64,000 nucleotides of DNA. Origin: Rapana venosa (Eukaryota; Mollusca; Gastropoda; Neogastropoda; Muricidae). The position numbers and the translations under genes are program-made. A model generated the notes under the pieces. It saw only the letters and a program-made list of their open reading frames with translations. It had not been told where the DNA came from and did no database searches. Below are positions 12,346 to 24,599 of the stretch, piece after piece. The stretch's first letter is position 1. Each line of letters opens with the position of its first letter. The stretch covers positions 52,642,300 to 52,706,299 of the forward strand of contig CM054155.1 of assembly GCA_028751875.1 (NCBI GenBank). The letters run 5' to 3'.

Positions 12346-14470
12346 GTTAATTATATTAGTAGTGTGGTTCTTTTATGGGTGGTTTGTGATTGTGTAGGAG
12401 GGGTTGGTGTTTTTAATAGATTGTAGGTGTATTAAAGTAAAGGGGGGATTGGTGTTGATGTTATTTGGGGGAAGAAGGAAATAAGGTATATACACACACA
12501 CACACAAAATAATTTTTAAGAAAGTTTTTTTTTTGTATAAGGTTTGGAGTGGATATTGTAAGGGGGGGGTGAGATGTAATTGTAGGGGGGTGGCAGGCGT
12601 AGTGTGTGAGAGCGGATTCACACACACACACATTAGAGATGGATGATGAAAATAGGTAGTATGATTAGTGATTGATGTGGTGTGGTAGGGGGAGGGAGTT
12701 TATTATGATGTTATAAATGGTTATATATTTTTTTATTAAGGTATTTTAGATTAATTTGTGATTTGAAAGTTATTTATTTATTATGACTAAGATTGTTGAT
12801 ATTTTTATTGTAATGGTGGTTTTAAAGTCATGATGATGAGATTATTAATGAGATATGGGAATGGGGGGTTTTTGGTGTTATTTTTTTTTGGGTGAGAGAG
12901 AGAGAGAGAGAAGAGAGAGAGAAGAGAGAGAGAGAGAGAGAATGAGAAAGAGAGAAGAGAGAGAGAATGAGGAGAGGAGATTTTGATTGGAAGGGGTATG
13001 GTTGGGAGGGGATAGGATGTGGGGGGTAGTTGGTATGGGTTGTGATGGGGAGGGATTGAGTGGTTTAGTAGGTGAGGGGGTGAGAGAGTGAGAGGTAGAG
13101 TAGATATTGAGGATAAATATTGTGAATAAAGGAAGGTAAAGATGGTTGAGGAATAAAATTGTAAAAGTAGGAATATTATTATGGTAAAATAATTAGAATC
13201 TGTATTAAAATCAAATATGGTCTACAAAAATTTAATGTATTCTAATCAATATGGTCACCCAAAATATGAACGCGTCTTAATATTCGACATGTAAAAAAAA
13301 ATATATTAAATGTATTAATAATACAAATTCGTCAAAATTGTATGAGGAGTAGATGATATAAGGGATAAATATGTGGATGAGGAGGAGATAGATATAAGGA
13401 TTAAAAATTGTGATCACACACACACACACATATAATGGATAAATATGATTGATGAGTAGTAAAAGATGATATAAGGAAAATATTGGGATGGAGTAGGTAT
13501 ATATATGAGGGAATAAATATTTGATAGAGGAGGTAGATGATATAAGGATAAATGATTTTATAAGGAGTTAGAAAAATAAAGGCGACGCGCGAGCGAGAGT
13601 TGAATGAGGAGGTAGATGATATAAGATAATAATGTTATAAGATGGACAGTAATTATATAAGGGGATAAGTATTGTTGACACACACACACTATGATATAAT
13701 GATTATAATAAATTTAATGAAAGGTTGTTGGGGGATTGATGGGTATTGATATTTATATTTTGAAAGGAGTATGATTTAGATAATGTATGGTGGGGGTGTA
13801 TGAGAGAGTGAGAGCGCGGAGAAGAATTTTTTATTTTGATGGTTGTGGTGCGAATTGGGTGATATAGTTGGAGTTGAGAGAATAAATGGGTGTAGGTGTG
13901 GTAGTAGGGGGGGGTGTTTACACACACACACACAACACACACACACAATGGTTGGATTAAGGATATGTTATTTTGAATAAATTGGTGGTTGGAAAGGGTA
14001 TTTAGAGTGGAGAGGTGGGGAGGGTATATTTTGATGTATGAGAGTTTAGTTTGGAATGTATGGTGGTTGGTGGTGGTGTGTGGTGGTGGGTGTGTTGAGG
14101 GTGTTTTTTGTTAACGTTATGGTTTTGTTATGGTTTGTAGTTGGGGATAGGATTTGGGGGGATTGTGGATGAGAAAGGTGGTGGATGTAAATTGGATAGG
14201 TTGTTTAGAAAGTAGGTTAGGGGTGGGGGTATTATGGTGTGTTGGTTATTTTGGTATTTTGTGATGGTGGGGGAGGGGGGTGATTTAAGGTGTGTTTGTG
14301 ATGTATGGTAAAAGTTTGGAGGTATGGAATGGTTTAATGGTATTTTTTAGGTTATGAAATTTAAGTGAGTGGGGTAGTTGATTTGAATTTATGATATTTT
14401 AAATGGGATGTTGGTAAAAGATTAAGTTCATGATATATTTATTATTTAATGATTATATAATGAAACTTAT
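12346..14470. other. Cytosine-depleted stretch with (GA)n and ghost minisatellite
   Basis: This is collinear with 22990-25290 of the cleaner copy. A (GA)n tract at 12893-12970 lies where the clean copy has (CT)n at 23606-23683. The flank after it, GAGATTTTGATT, lines up with CTCTGTTTTGACATT of the clean copy with C positions replaced. A normal island at 13190-13350 has no match that I can find in the window. No gene is recognisable. Confidence 0.6.
13330..13690 (+). repeat. Degenerate tandem repeat, C-free ghost of the 42-base minisatellite
   Basis: The phrase GATGATATAAGG or a close variant recurs at about 13347, 13390, 13467, 13529 and 13616, at intervals near the 42-base period or its multiples. 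It can be aligned with CATCACACCTGGGG of the minisatellite at 23822-24512 if each C is replaced by another base, and it lies at the collinear position. True (CA)n islands interrupt it near 13416 and 13679. Confidence 0.5.
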
Positions 14471-14479
14471 AAGGATTTT

Positions 14480-14780
14480 CATTTTTCCAACTAGCCGTCC
14501 GTAAAAATTATCGCAGGTGACTTGCTAGGCAATCCCTCCGAACATTGCTGCAGAGGCGTTGGGATCACGTGCCGTATGTTCCAATCGTTGCAGGCAAGAC
14601 TGGAATTTCAGCAGAAAAAGCTATGATACATACCTGTAGGGTCACAGAACCCAAATGCATTTTGAGCACAATAGTGTTTGTGTGCAAAGGATGCTGTTAC
14701 TTTCAAGTGTTGAATAATGATACAAAAAAAACACAACACTTACTAAAAAAGTCCAAGCTTTTTCTAGAGGAGTCTCTATC
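14480..14780 (-). pseudogene. Noisy copy of the EGF-like exon region
   Basis: The interval matches 25296-25535 with many small insertions. It includes GTAAAAATTATCGCAGGTG, CTGGAATTTCAGCAGAAAA and GCATTTTGAGCACAATAGTG. The EGF-like exon that is open at 25288-25419 is frameshifted here, so this copy could not be translated. It is part of the ghost duplicate, not a second exon. Confidence 0.75.
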
Positions 14781-15183
14781 TCTATTGCATTGTATTTTGG
14801 GATTGAGGCGTTTTGTGGAAGTTTGGGGTTATTGATATGTGGTGTATTCTAGTTGAGAGAGGTGGAGTAATAACGGAAAACGTATGTGGGTACTGATGAT
14901 CCAGTGTAAAAAGGGGGCGGGGCGATAGGAAGGGAGGGGGGTCGGATGGGTTTATATATTTTGTATATTATATAAATAAAGATGAGTTTATGGAGAGATG
15001 AGAGAATGTAAGATTGTAAATTTAAGATATTGGGAGGGAGTATAGGGGGTGTGTTGATGTGGATGGGTGGTAGGGTTGGGGTTGTATAATGGATGTTAGA
15101 TTTAAAAATTATTTGTTGAAAGGGAGAGGGTAGGTTGATAATATATGAATGGAAAAGGTGGAAGGGGTTAGGGTGGGTATTAG

Positions 15184-16445
15184 GGGTGAGACCCAACACT
15201 ACATTGTAGAGAATACTTTCCTCAATAAATGGGTTGCGCTCTCAAGTTCTCCGCCATGTAACCGGCTAGTGTCAAATATGCACAGTGTCCCTTTTTGGCA
15301 CGATGAGAATTGGGTGACCATGATTTGTGCAGGCTGTGTCCATTACCAGATTATCTTTTGAGTGCAGTTTGGGTCATGGGTAGTGGGACCCTTAACTCCG
15401 CGTAGATTCCTATGTTAAAGGTCAACGAGGAGAATCACCTTCTCTGCGCCGTGGTTTTAATTTTTTTTTTTTTTTTAATTTTTATATTTTTAATTTTTTC
15501 CAAATGGAACCTGCCACTTGCTGACAACCCTGACAAGTTATGATGCATCTATAGATGGACGGCCATGTAAAATCTGCCCCCTCTTGAATGAAGACTTCTG
15601 ACTTTCAGAGAAGCATTTTATTACAGTCCACGATGGGGCAACAGGGGGAGACCTAGTCCGAGTCGGGGTGGCCTAGAAACTATCCGCCTTTTTTGACTCT
15701 AACTAATGTCAAGGACTAACGTTTTTTTGTTAAGCTCTTTAAGGTTGTAAGCCATCATTAACACTCGTACTGTCTACCAAATTTCTGAATATCCCCCAAA
15801 TTAATCTCAATATAGGAGATACTTCGAAAGAATAGAGTAAGGATTTTCAAAAGAATGTTTAAACAAAACAAGGAAAAAGAAAAGAAATTTGAATGGACAT
15901 TTTTTACAAGAATAATCTAGTTGACCACAATCTGTTCAATATGTTTTTTATTTGCTCTGTTATGAAATGTTCTATGACAATGTTATTTTAGTATCCCTGA
16001 GGACGGGAGTTACCATTGACAGACACCTCCGTAGCTCTCAAAAACACGCACAGCCTATCCCCCCCCCACCCCAATAACACACACACTACGAGGTATAGCT
16101 ACACTCACTCAGCAACCATGAAAAATACCACATATTGAAGCCAACGAATAAATACGCGCTGTTTATACCTTATGTTGTATCTTATACTTTGTAACACTAC
16201 ACCACCCACAATTTCATATGTACCAAAACCTAGTAAATTACATAATGTCTATATGACATAACATCTTAAGAGCAACATTATCATCATCAAAATGTATTTG
16301 TAGAGGCAATATAAAGTTCCGTTCATAACCCTGTTTTTAAATTTCTTAAACGTGGTGAAAGAAAGGGTGAGCAATCTTAACCTAGATTTGTAAAATGAAA
16401 AACTTTGCATATAATACAATTCCATTTAAAAAAAAATCTTTGACA
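15184..16445 (-). repeat. Noisy duplicate of 25870-27070
   Basis: About 1.26 kb matches 25870-27070 from GGGGTGAGACCC through the Tx1 LINE tail at the end, with dispersed one- and two-base indels. Order and orientation are the same. The last 60 bases are identical to bases 1-60 of the window. This is the longest continuous stretch of the ghost duplicate and shows most clearly that 16.4 kb is a junction between a noisy and a clean version of the same locus. Confidence 0.85.
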
Positions 16446-17221
<776 letters not shown>

Positions 17222-17585
17222 GTCCACTTTTTAACTAGAGGTTGCCTTACATCTGGCTACCTTGTTGTTCTTCCTACCTTTGTTTCTTTGTATTTTCCTC
17301 ATTTGTCTGTATGACTTGAGCTTATGTTATACTGTCTTGGTTTCCTTTTATCATTTTTGTGAGTCTTGCTAATTTCTTTTTGCTTCATTTGTCTGTATGA
17401 CTTGAGCTCATGTTATACTGTCTTGATTTACTTTATCATGTTTTGTTAGTCTGGATTTTAAAAAAATCCTCATAGATTTTTTGTTTTCAACATGTATCAA
17501 CATTGTATTTTTAATGCTTTTATATGCCAATTTTCTTGACTTTTTGTGTGAGCCAGGATGAAAAAAAGTTGTGTAAACTTAATCT
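17222..17585 (+). repeat. LINE 3' untranslated region with an 86-base tandem duplication
   Basis: After the stop of the CR1-group ORF the sequence is T-rich and non-coding. A segment beginning CATTTGTCTGTATGACTTGA occurs at 17300 and again at 17386, giving an 86-base tandem duplication with a few differences. The likely end of the element is near 17585, but no clear tail repeat marks it. Confidence 0.55.
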
Positions 17586-18395
17586 TTTACCCTCAATGAA
17601 GATAATTTTGACGACACACACAGTGTGAAAGAAACTGATCTCAACACTGTGATTTGACTTGGAATTTTTCCCCATCTCCTTCCGCAGTCTTTGGGTCACT
17701 GCACTACGCCATCTTTTCAGGCAGAATGTCTTGAGGAAGTGGACCTTGCTGGAGACAGTCCCTGTCCAGGCTGTAGGCAGGTTATGCTGGAGTTAGTCAT
17801 GCCACTGAACAAAAGCTGGTGTACTCTTCTACCCCACAACAATGGGTGGGATGTGTGTGCTGTCATTTAATGAACTTCTTGTGGCTCTCTGGATTAAAGT
17901 GGTTACCTGCGCGAACTGGTCTCAATGTAACTGGAAACTTTCTTTTTAACTGTTCATCTTATTGTTTCATATCTATAAGCATAAAAACACGACCCAAAAT
18001 ATAGGCAGCAACATTATAATGCATAAATAAAAACTCAGTCAAGACTTCCAACGTAAACGGAGGCTTCCCTAAGCTTTCCTAAAAAACAAGTTAATTCACA
18101 AAGACAAAAGGTAGTTGTCAGATCTGGATCCGCCTGTCTTATGATTTGCAGTCTGTGCATGGGCATGCCACTTGGTAGAGGGAATAAGTTGTCTGCAGAC
18201 AGTTGCTGGACCTGGGGAGAAATTATCTCCCTTGAGCCTGTTCATTGTACGACAATAACCACTTTACAACACAACATATATGCAAGACCATCTGCACTCA
18301 TTGGCATACTGCACCTTGGGTTGGAGTTTAAAAAGTGTTCTAGAATATCATAAGCATGGACATTCATCAAGAATTTATTGAACACATAGACTTAC
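17586..18395. other. Intergenic or intronic sequence, nothing recognised
   Basis: Normal base composition and no repeat or convincing coding block that I can recognise. It could be intron, since a reverse-strand exon ends at 18396. Confidence 0.4.
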
Positions 18396-18617
18396 AAGAA
18401 GCGAAGTGCGGCGTATAGACACGGACGCTGACGATGACGTAAATATATTCCAGATCAACAAGCAGCCATTTGGGCTCACTGCGTGTGGTAAAAACGGATG
18501 TATAGCAGTCGCTTACTCCATTGTGAACTCGAATTCCATCTACCAGTTTTTCAAGAGATCCAGAACTGAGTGAGTGGGACGCGCTGACTGTTTTCTTCAC
18601 ACCCACGTTGTAGCTGA
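18396..18617 (-). CDS. Internal exon, fucolectin/F5/8C-type lectin domain
   Basis: This is a 222-base open block on the reverse strand, bounded by a splice acceptor (TGTATTTCAG, AG at 18619-18618) and a donor (GTAAGT from 18395). Both boundaries are phase 1, so the exon is symmetric. It encodes about 74 residues with NVGVKKTVSAS, a KLVDGI block and WLLVDLEYIYVIVSVRVY. This order (N-terminal N-V-x-x-x-K, then A/L-V-D-G, then W-x-V-D-L ... V-R-V-Y) is that of fucolectin-type lectin domains (the eel-fucolectin/tachylectin-4/pentraxin-1 family) and related F5/8 type C domains, which bind sugars outside the cell. The rest of the domain, with its second cysteine region, would lie in a later exon that I did not find. 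Another phase 1-1 exon on this strand is at 25288-25419. Confidence 0.6.
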
Positions 18618-18749
18618 CTGAAATACAAAGACCAGTATACACTTACATAGTCATAGCTGGGAGTGTGCTGAGGTGTGGTGGTAGTAGTAGTATTGATGGT
18701 AGTGACCATGGTGGAGGTCTTGTAGTGGTGGTGATGGTGGCGGTTTTAG

Positions 18750-18752
18750 TGT

Positions 18753-18818
<66 letters not shown>

Positions 18819-18841
18819 TGGATGCGTGTTTTAGTAGTAGC

Positions 18842-18930
<89 letters not shown>
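18750..18930. repeat. (GT)n followed by (AGT)n/(AGC)n
   Basis: About 70 bases of GT repeat (18750-18820) are followed by a trinucleotide tract (18832-18930) that changes from AGT to AGC units. The poly-Ser, poly-Val and poly-Leu frames over it are artefacts of the repeat. Confidence 0.95.
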
Positions 18931-18984
18931 AAGTAGTACGAGGGCACGTTCCGTTAAACTGGACCAATTCATTTTTTCAGTCAA

Positions 18985-19930
18985 AGACTCACTGGCGATC
19001 AATTCTGTTCATTTAATCTTCTCAATCCATTGTAGAAATGTCAATCTGTAGGCCTCTCTTATATGTGTGCCAGACACTGGAAAACCGCTGTTCCCAACAC
19101 TGCTCGACTCTTGAAACTCCTTCCTGCCAGGGACTTTTTCAAATGGGAAAAGAGGTAAAAGTCACAAGGTCAAGTTCTGGGAGGTGTGGAGGTTGTGGCA
19201 AAGTGTGAATGTATGTTCTCACCCACTAGATACCTGTTTATCGAGCTCTGACTGGAGAGCAGGTGCGTTGTCATGGAGGATCTTGATTCCCCTCACGCCG
19301 GTGTTCGGTCAGGCAGCTGTTTAAACCTTCTTGAGGTCAGACAACATTTGGTCTGTAGAACTCACCCATGACCGTCTGTCCTTGCTTGCCAGGTTTCTGC
19401 AGCATGACTGCCCTTGTGTTAAAAACGACAGCATACACCACCTTCTTTTGGAACTGCTGGCGTCAGGCAAGATGAGGAGAATTTTGACCTTTACTAACCC
19501 ACGCATCGTTTCAGTACACTCTGGAAGGTTCATAATTATATACACACCCAGGTCTCATCTCCTGTCCCAATTTCATCCAGGCTCTTGGGATCACCTTTTT
19601 TGTAAGTCTTCAGCAAATGTTTGGAGAAATGCACAGTTCCTCCTTGGCTTTCAAGCGACAAAACATGTGGGATCCATCTGAATAATACCTTCCTGTACCC
19701 AACGTTATGTTTTAGAATCTTAGACAGGGTCCACGAATGAATACCACCACAATCAGTAACCCCTTACAGGATAAATCTACATTCTTCTTCCCCCATCGAC
19801 GTCACCATGACAACGAACTCATTACATTTCTTGGATTTTCGCTATTGATTTCCGTTATCTTCTGTGCTTGAGATTGTGCTTGTGAAATGATTTACCCATC
19901 TAAACATGGTCGCTTTCGAAGGAGAAAAAT
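18985..19930 (-). pseudogene. Degenerate mariner-family (DDD) transposase
   Basis: Conceptual reading in shifting frames gives the mariner transposase from its helix-turn-helix end to its C-terminus. In order: MFRWVNHFTS with STEDN (about 19840-19905), GGIHSWTLSKILKHN (about 19710-19750), the first catalytic block GDETWV (19545-19562), a YEP ... VSKGQ block, KKVVYAVVFNT, the second block ILHDNAPA (19259-19282), and the third block PCDFYLFSHLKKSLAG (about 19122-19169), then SRAVLGTAVFQCL. All three catalytic aspartates of the mariner DD34D triad are therefore still legible. At least four frameshifts or stops break the gene, so it cannot make a transposase. I could not identify the terminal inverted repeats with confidence. 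Confidence 0.75.
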
Positions 19931-20164
19931 ATAGTTCAAGTGCTGCAAGTTATGCAAGTATATTCGATGCATTCTTGCCAAATATCACACATACCTTGAT
20001 GTAGCTGCTGTAATCTATAGTAGAAAACGTCATTTTCTTTGTCATTTTTCTTCTCAGTGTCTAACAGATCCTGCCAAAGTGTGTCAGAACAAGAAGACGA
20101 GTTAGGGATCAAAAGAGGTTGACATAATTTGGCACGGAAATTCATCCTACTCTGACTTTTTGTG

Positions 20165-20640
20165 CAGCAGCAGCAGCAGCAACAGTAGTAGTGGGAGGAG
20201 TACCAGTAGTAGTTGTGGTTTACCTTCCAATATAGTTTTTAAGTTCCTTAGCTAGACCTCCGAGGATCACCAATGATTTCATGCATGACATTTTTTAGCC
20301 CCCCCCTCCCCCTCCCCCCCGCCTCCCTTAAGATAGTCACATTCGCTTATCGTGGATGAGATCTAAACACACCAGTGCGCATGCTTTAAACAAAATGTCA
20401 TCCGTTCCTACCCATACGAAATGGCCTATTCTTCTGAAAGAGGGAACGAGTTTTAACGTGTACATGTGATGTAATTGGGGCCTTCGTACACCGACTGTGG
20501 AGTCGGTACTGAAGGTAACTCCAGAGGAAATCCTCTTTGAACGGGCATCTTGGTGGTGGTTGAACGGCCGTCACATCACGAGCCCAGCGCTCCAAACCAC
20601 TAAACTATTCCACCACATGTCACCTTCCACTGGAATGTGA
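20165..20640 (-). mobile_element. tRNA-derived SINE (family A), with flank
   Basis: The reverse strand carries a tRNA-like head at about 20550-20620 with an A-box-like TAGTTTAGTGG and a B-box-like GGCCGTTCAACC. Downstream is the family's central sequence, including the complement of GGAACG..GTTTTAACGTG, which is shared with copies at 23040, 30960, 31900, 38490, 39378 and 51447. The head end lies next to a (GT)n/(GA)n microsatellite. Such SINEs are transcribed by RNA polymerase III from the internal boxes and mobilised by LINE reverse transcriptase. The left part (20165-20390) with a C-rich run is probably flank. Confidence 0.6.
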
Positions 20641-20653
20641 TGTCAGATTGTAA

Positions 20654-20654
<1 letters not shown>

Positions 20655-20701
<47 letters not shown>

Positions 20702-20746
20702 GTGTGTGTGTGTGTGTATGCGTGTGTGTGTATGCGCGTGTGTGTA

Positions 20747-20824
<78 letters not shown>

Positions 20825-20860
20825 AGGGGAGAGAAAAAGAGAGACAAAGCAAGAGAGAGA
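20655..20860. repeat. (GT)n followed by (GA)n
   Basis: About 110 bases of GT repeat with a few CG interruptions switch at about 20768 to about 50 bases of GA repeat with a degenerate tail. Several long frames of CV, HT, ER or LS dipeptides come from it. Confidence 0.95.
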
Positions 20861-21049
20861 GAATTTGTTTTATAAAAATATGCCAACCGCAAGTAACTGA
20901 TAGCGCCAACAAAAATTCAACGGAAACTACAAAAAATATAATTATGTGTAAATAACAGATCTGACGATAAACTACCAGCTGGTACAGCTCGAAAACAGCC
21001 AACTCATACAGACAGCTTAAGATACGGCTGTAAACCTATGACAGTGCAA

Positions 21050-22780
21050 TGACTTATCATTGTTCTGTATGCAGAGATACTTGGTAGCATGATAAGGGAA
21101 CAAAAGGATATCAAGGGGATAAAAATAGCAGATAGCGAATTTAAACTTTGTCAATGTGCTTATGACACATCCTTTAATCTGGCAGGAGACAGAGTTTCGC
21201 ATGAGAAACGTGTTGATACTCTTGAAACATTTGAGGCCAAGTCTGGCTTAAAGCTAAACTATGAGAAGACCAAAAACATTTGGCTAGGGAACAAAAGAAT
21301 TCAACAAAAGGGTATAAACCCATAAAAATGGAGTAGAATCCTAAAAAAAAGTAAAGTTCCTAGACATTTGGTTCACTAACAATTTATCTAACATGACAGA
21401 GAAAAACCAAAGCTGATAATGATTTTGGAGTTAAACAGTAATTTAGGATATTGACAAAAAGGTTAATTACCCCCCTTAGGAAGAGTAGCTGTTCTAAATT
21501 CGTTAGTGTTATCAAAACAAGTGTACTTGTGGATTGTGCTTCCAAACCCTCCTGATGCTCATGTTGCACAGTTACCAAAAATATGCTATGACTTTGTATG
21601 GAATAAGAGACAATATAAAATCAAAAGAATTTCCTCTACACAAAGCATTGAGAATGAGGGCATTGGTATGCCAAATACTAGAGTATATGTACAAACACTG
21701 AAAATTTCCTGGATTAACAAATTATATACACAAAATCATACATGGATACCTATATTGCATGCAATGTGCATAGAGATAGATTCTATAGATGTCATTGGCC
21801 CAAAACAGTTCCTTGAAAGTAAGGTTAACGTATTCTGGAAAGACATTTTTCATTCATGTGAAAACCTTGTAGACAGGCAGAGTTAAATAATATTAAGGAG
21901 TTATTTGTGAAACAACTCTTTTATAATCATAAATTCAAAATGGCCAACAATCATTTCTTTTACAAAAGCTGCGCCAAGACAACTGTATTTCTGGTTACAC
22001 AAATCCTGCATGAGAATGGTGAGTTTGTCAGTCAGGAAACCCTTTCGAAGGAAATAGGAGTTACAACTGACTTTTTAAACTCTATTAGCTGTATTCGAAC
22101 AATTTAAGAATATGCAAGAAAATAGAAATATGAAATTAGTGGGTGATATTAGTTATGAAAGAGCCAAAGCTCTGGAAATAATATCAAAGGTTATGAAAGG
22201 ATCAGTGATTTTCTATGATGAAATAATAGATGAAATTGAGGTTCTGGACAAAAAAGAACTTTTTGTGAAATGGGAAAAACCGCCTCATTTGGCACGATGT
22301 ATTGAAAAGAAAATGGAAGAAATCAAACTAATATGATTCCAGCTTAGAAAATGCTTTAGTATTTTAGTTACTAACACAATATTGAAAAAAAAAATGAAGA
22401 TGTTACAGATAATGACAAGTGTAACTTTTGCAAACAAGAAAAGGATACAATAAGTCATTATTTCTGGAGCTGCCAACTTGTCCAAGCTCTCTGGAAAGAC
22501 TTTGATTAGTCTTTAAAACGTAATTGTTTTTATTGTGAAAAATGTGTCTTTCAATGTTGAAATTCTATTATACAGTATAGATGCAAACACAAAGACTGAT
22601 GACATTTTAGACAATAGTAGTGCTTGGAACATTCTATATATACAAATGTCGACTTTACCAAACTAAACCTAATATTGATATTTCATGAACGAATTGAGGT
22701 AGGATATAAAATGGGGAAAAAATTCGAACATAGTATGCAAATGAAATTTTACAATTCTTGTTAAAACCAATGGCCTCCCT
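21050..22780 (+). pseudogene. 5'-truncated Tx1/L1-like LINE ORF2
   Basis: The sequence enters the reverse transcriptase just before its metal-binding box: YAEILGSMI, then KLCQCAYDTS where family members have QYADDTS, so the YADD box is mutated. It continues through GLKLNYEKTKNIWLG, LWIVLPNPPDAHVAQL, GIGMPNTRVYV, LESKVNVFWKD and a Cys/His block CNFCKQEKDTISHYFWSC (about 22425-22475), the C-terminal zinc-binding motif of L1/Tx1 proteins. The tail with ERIEVGYKMGKKFEHSM ends near 22780. Several stops and frameshifts separate the blocks. The endonuclease and first half of the reverse transcriptase are absent, as in a typical 5'-truncated insertion. Confidence 0.75.
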
Positions 22781-23040
22781 ATGTAAATATGGTAGAAACC
22801 TAAACACGATGCCAAAAATTGTTCAGTACAACCTAAAAATCTGCCGTTTCTTGCAAAATTATTGTCCTGACAGTAATATAGCAACTATGTGTTTTGTATA
22901 ATGCAATATTTCAAAGTATAGGACTTTATGTTTGCGAACGTACTGCATGTCATTTTTTTGTAATGACCCTTTGGTAAGACTATTTGAGCATCAGGGATTT
23001 ATATGGCAAGATGGATGTGTGTACCAATCAAGAAAGAATT
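22781..23040 (+). other. Probable 3' untranslated region of the Tx1/L1-like LINE
   Basis: T-rich non-coding sequence that is shared with the noisy block (12010-12340). No tail repeat or target duplication is evident. Confidence 0.4.
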
Positions 23041-23380
23041 TTTTTAAACATTTTGTTTTATTTTAGTCTTCTTTTAAGGATGGTGGAATAGCACTAATGT
23101 GCTTTTTTGCATCCAGTCCCGTGTGCATGTATTTCTGTAAATTTTGTCATCCGTTCCCACCGGCACACACTGGCCTTCCCTTCCAAAAAGCGGAACGGGT
23201 TTTAAAATGTGCGAAAGATGATGTGCGTGGGGTTGCACATATACCTGGTTTTTAGTCTCATACCAAGGACTTGGGGGGGGGGGCACATATGTTAACTGCA
23301 GAGGAGAAATCCTACTAGCTCGCTTTCATCCCGCACTGTCTACATGGCTATGGTCAATCATAGGGAGGATTGGACTGTTT
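23040..23380 (-). mobile_element. tRNA-derived SINE (family A), degraded
   Basis: The central sequence of the family is recognisable on the reverse strand: AGCACAT..AGTG near the tail, GGGACTGGATG, the GGAACGGATGACAAA block, CCCGTTCCGCTTTT, and GAGACTAAAAACC. The tRNA-like head is poorly preserved and the copy fades near 23380. A poly-G run at 23273-23283 is an expansion within the copy. Confidence 0.6.
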
Positions 23381-23604
23381 TCTTTCTGAATGCAAACAGC
23401 TGGATGCAACCTGGTTACAATAGTTGTTTTTCTAGACTGACTGGATGACTGGGAAAGCCAGAAGTGGCTAATCCAGAACATTCAAACAACATACGCTCAA
23501 AGAGAGCACAAAAGATCAAGAAGCAGTATTTATGAGCCCTTAAAAGCATGCACGAATCAAGCATCTCACATTTCCAATTTTTGAAAAGAATGATAACAAA
23601 GGTT

Positions 23605-23605
<1 letters not shown>

Positions 23606-23680
<75 letters not shown>

Positions 23681-23683
23681 TCT
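23606..23683. repeat. (CT)n microsatellite
   Basis: About 78 bases of CT repeat with TTT interruptions at the right end. Confidence 0.95.
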
Positions 23684-23821
23684 CATAATCAATGTCTCTG
23701 TTTTGACATTAATGTTCTGGTCAATTGCGGATTATGTGTTTACTGAATGTACATTTATTATCATTTTTCTTTCAATCGTAGGTTGAACTACTGTTATCGT
23801 TGTTGTATGCGCTCTATCTTA

Positions 23822-24512
23822 CTCGACAGATCTGGGGGTCACCCACAATATGCACCCTGTCTTACTCATTAGATCTGGGGGTCACCCACAATATGCACCC
23901 TGTCTTACTCATTAGATCTGGGGGTCACCCACAATATGCAGTCTGTCTTACTCATCACATCTGGGGGTCACCCACAATATGCAGTCTGTCTTACTCATCA
24001 CACCTGGGGTCACCCACAATATGCACTCTGTCTTACTCATCGCACCTGGGGTCACCCACAATATGCAGTCTGTCTTACTCATCACACCTGGGGTCACCCA
24101 CAATATGCAGTCTGTCTTACTCATCACACCTGGGGTCACCCACAATATGCAGTCTGTCTTGCTCATCACACCTGGGGTCACCCACAATATGCAGTCTGTC
24201 TTACTCATCACACCTGGGGTCACCCACAATATGCAGTCTGTCTTACTCATCACACCTGGGGTCACCCACAATATGCAGTCTGTCTTACTCATCACATCTG
24301 GGGGTCACCCACAATATGCACTCTGTCTTACTCATCACACCTGGGGTCACCCACAATATGCACTCTGTCTTACTCATCACACCTGGGGTCACCCACAATA
24401 TGCAGTCTGTCTTACTCATCACACCTGGGGTCACCCACAATATGCACTCTGTCTTACTCATCACACCTGGGGTCACCTACAATATGCAGTCTGTCTTGCT
24501 CATCACACCTGC
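23822..24512 (+). repeat. 42-base minisatellite, about 16 copies
   Basis: The unit contains CACACCTGGGGTCACCCACA followed by ATATGCAGTCTGTCTTACTC and AT, 42 bases in all, so every copy keeps the same frame. The first units carry an extra G (CTGGGGG, 43 bases) and so shift frame. Units differ mainly at one position (GCAGTCTG or GCACTCTG). Because there is no stop in any forward frame of the main unit, frames of up to 287 residues run through it, all as 14-residue periodic peptides such as ITPGVTHNMQSVLL. I see no start context, splice signal or family resemblance supporting a protein. Confidence 0.9.
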
Positions 24513-24599
24513 GTATCACCGACAAACAATCCTTGATGAAGCAATCTGGGTACAGCACAAACACAAAGATACCCTGCATACATCTAAGACTTCACCAGT

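Noticed and set aside
641..15180. Bisulfite or APOBEC-type C-to-T conversion as cause of the C-poor sequence
   Set aside because: Where filler can be aligned with the clean copy, C is replaced by A and G as well as T and is sometimes lost. Pure (CA)n islands also keep their C.
18643..19051. Poly-leucine and poly-serine proteins over the AGT/AGC tract
   Set aside because: This is a trinucleotide microsatellite next to a mariner remnant, with no supporting signals.
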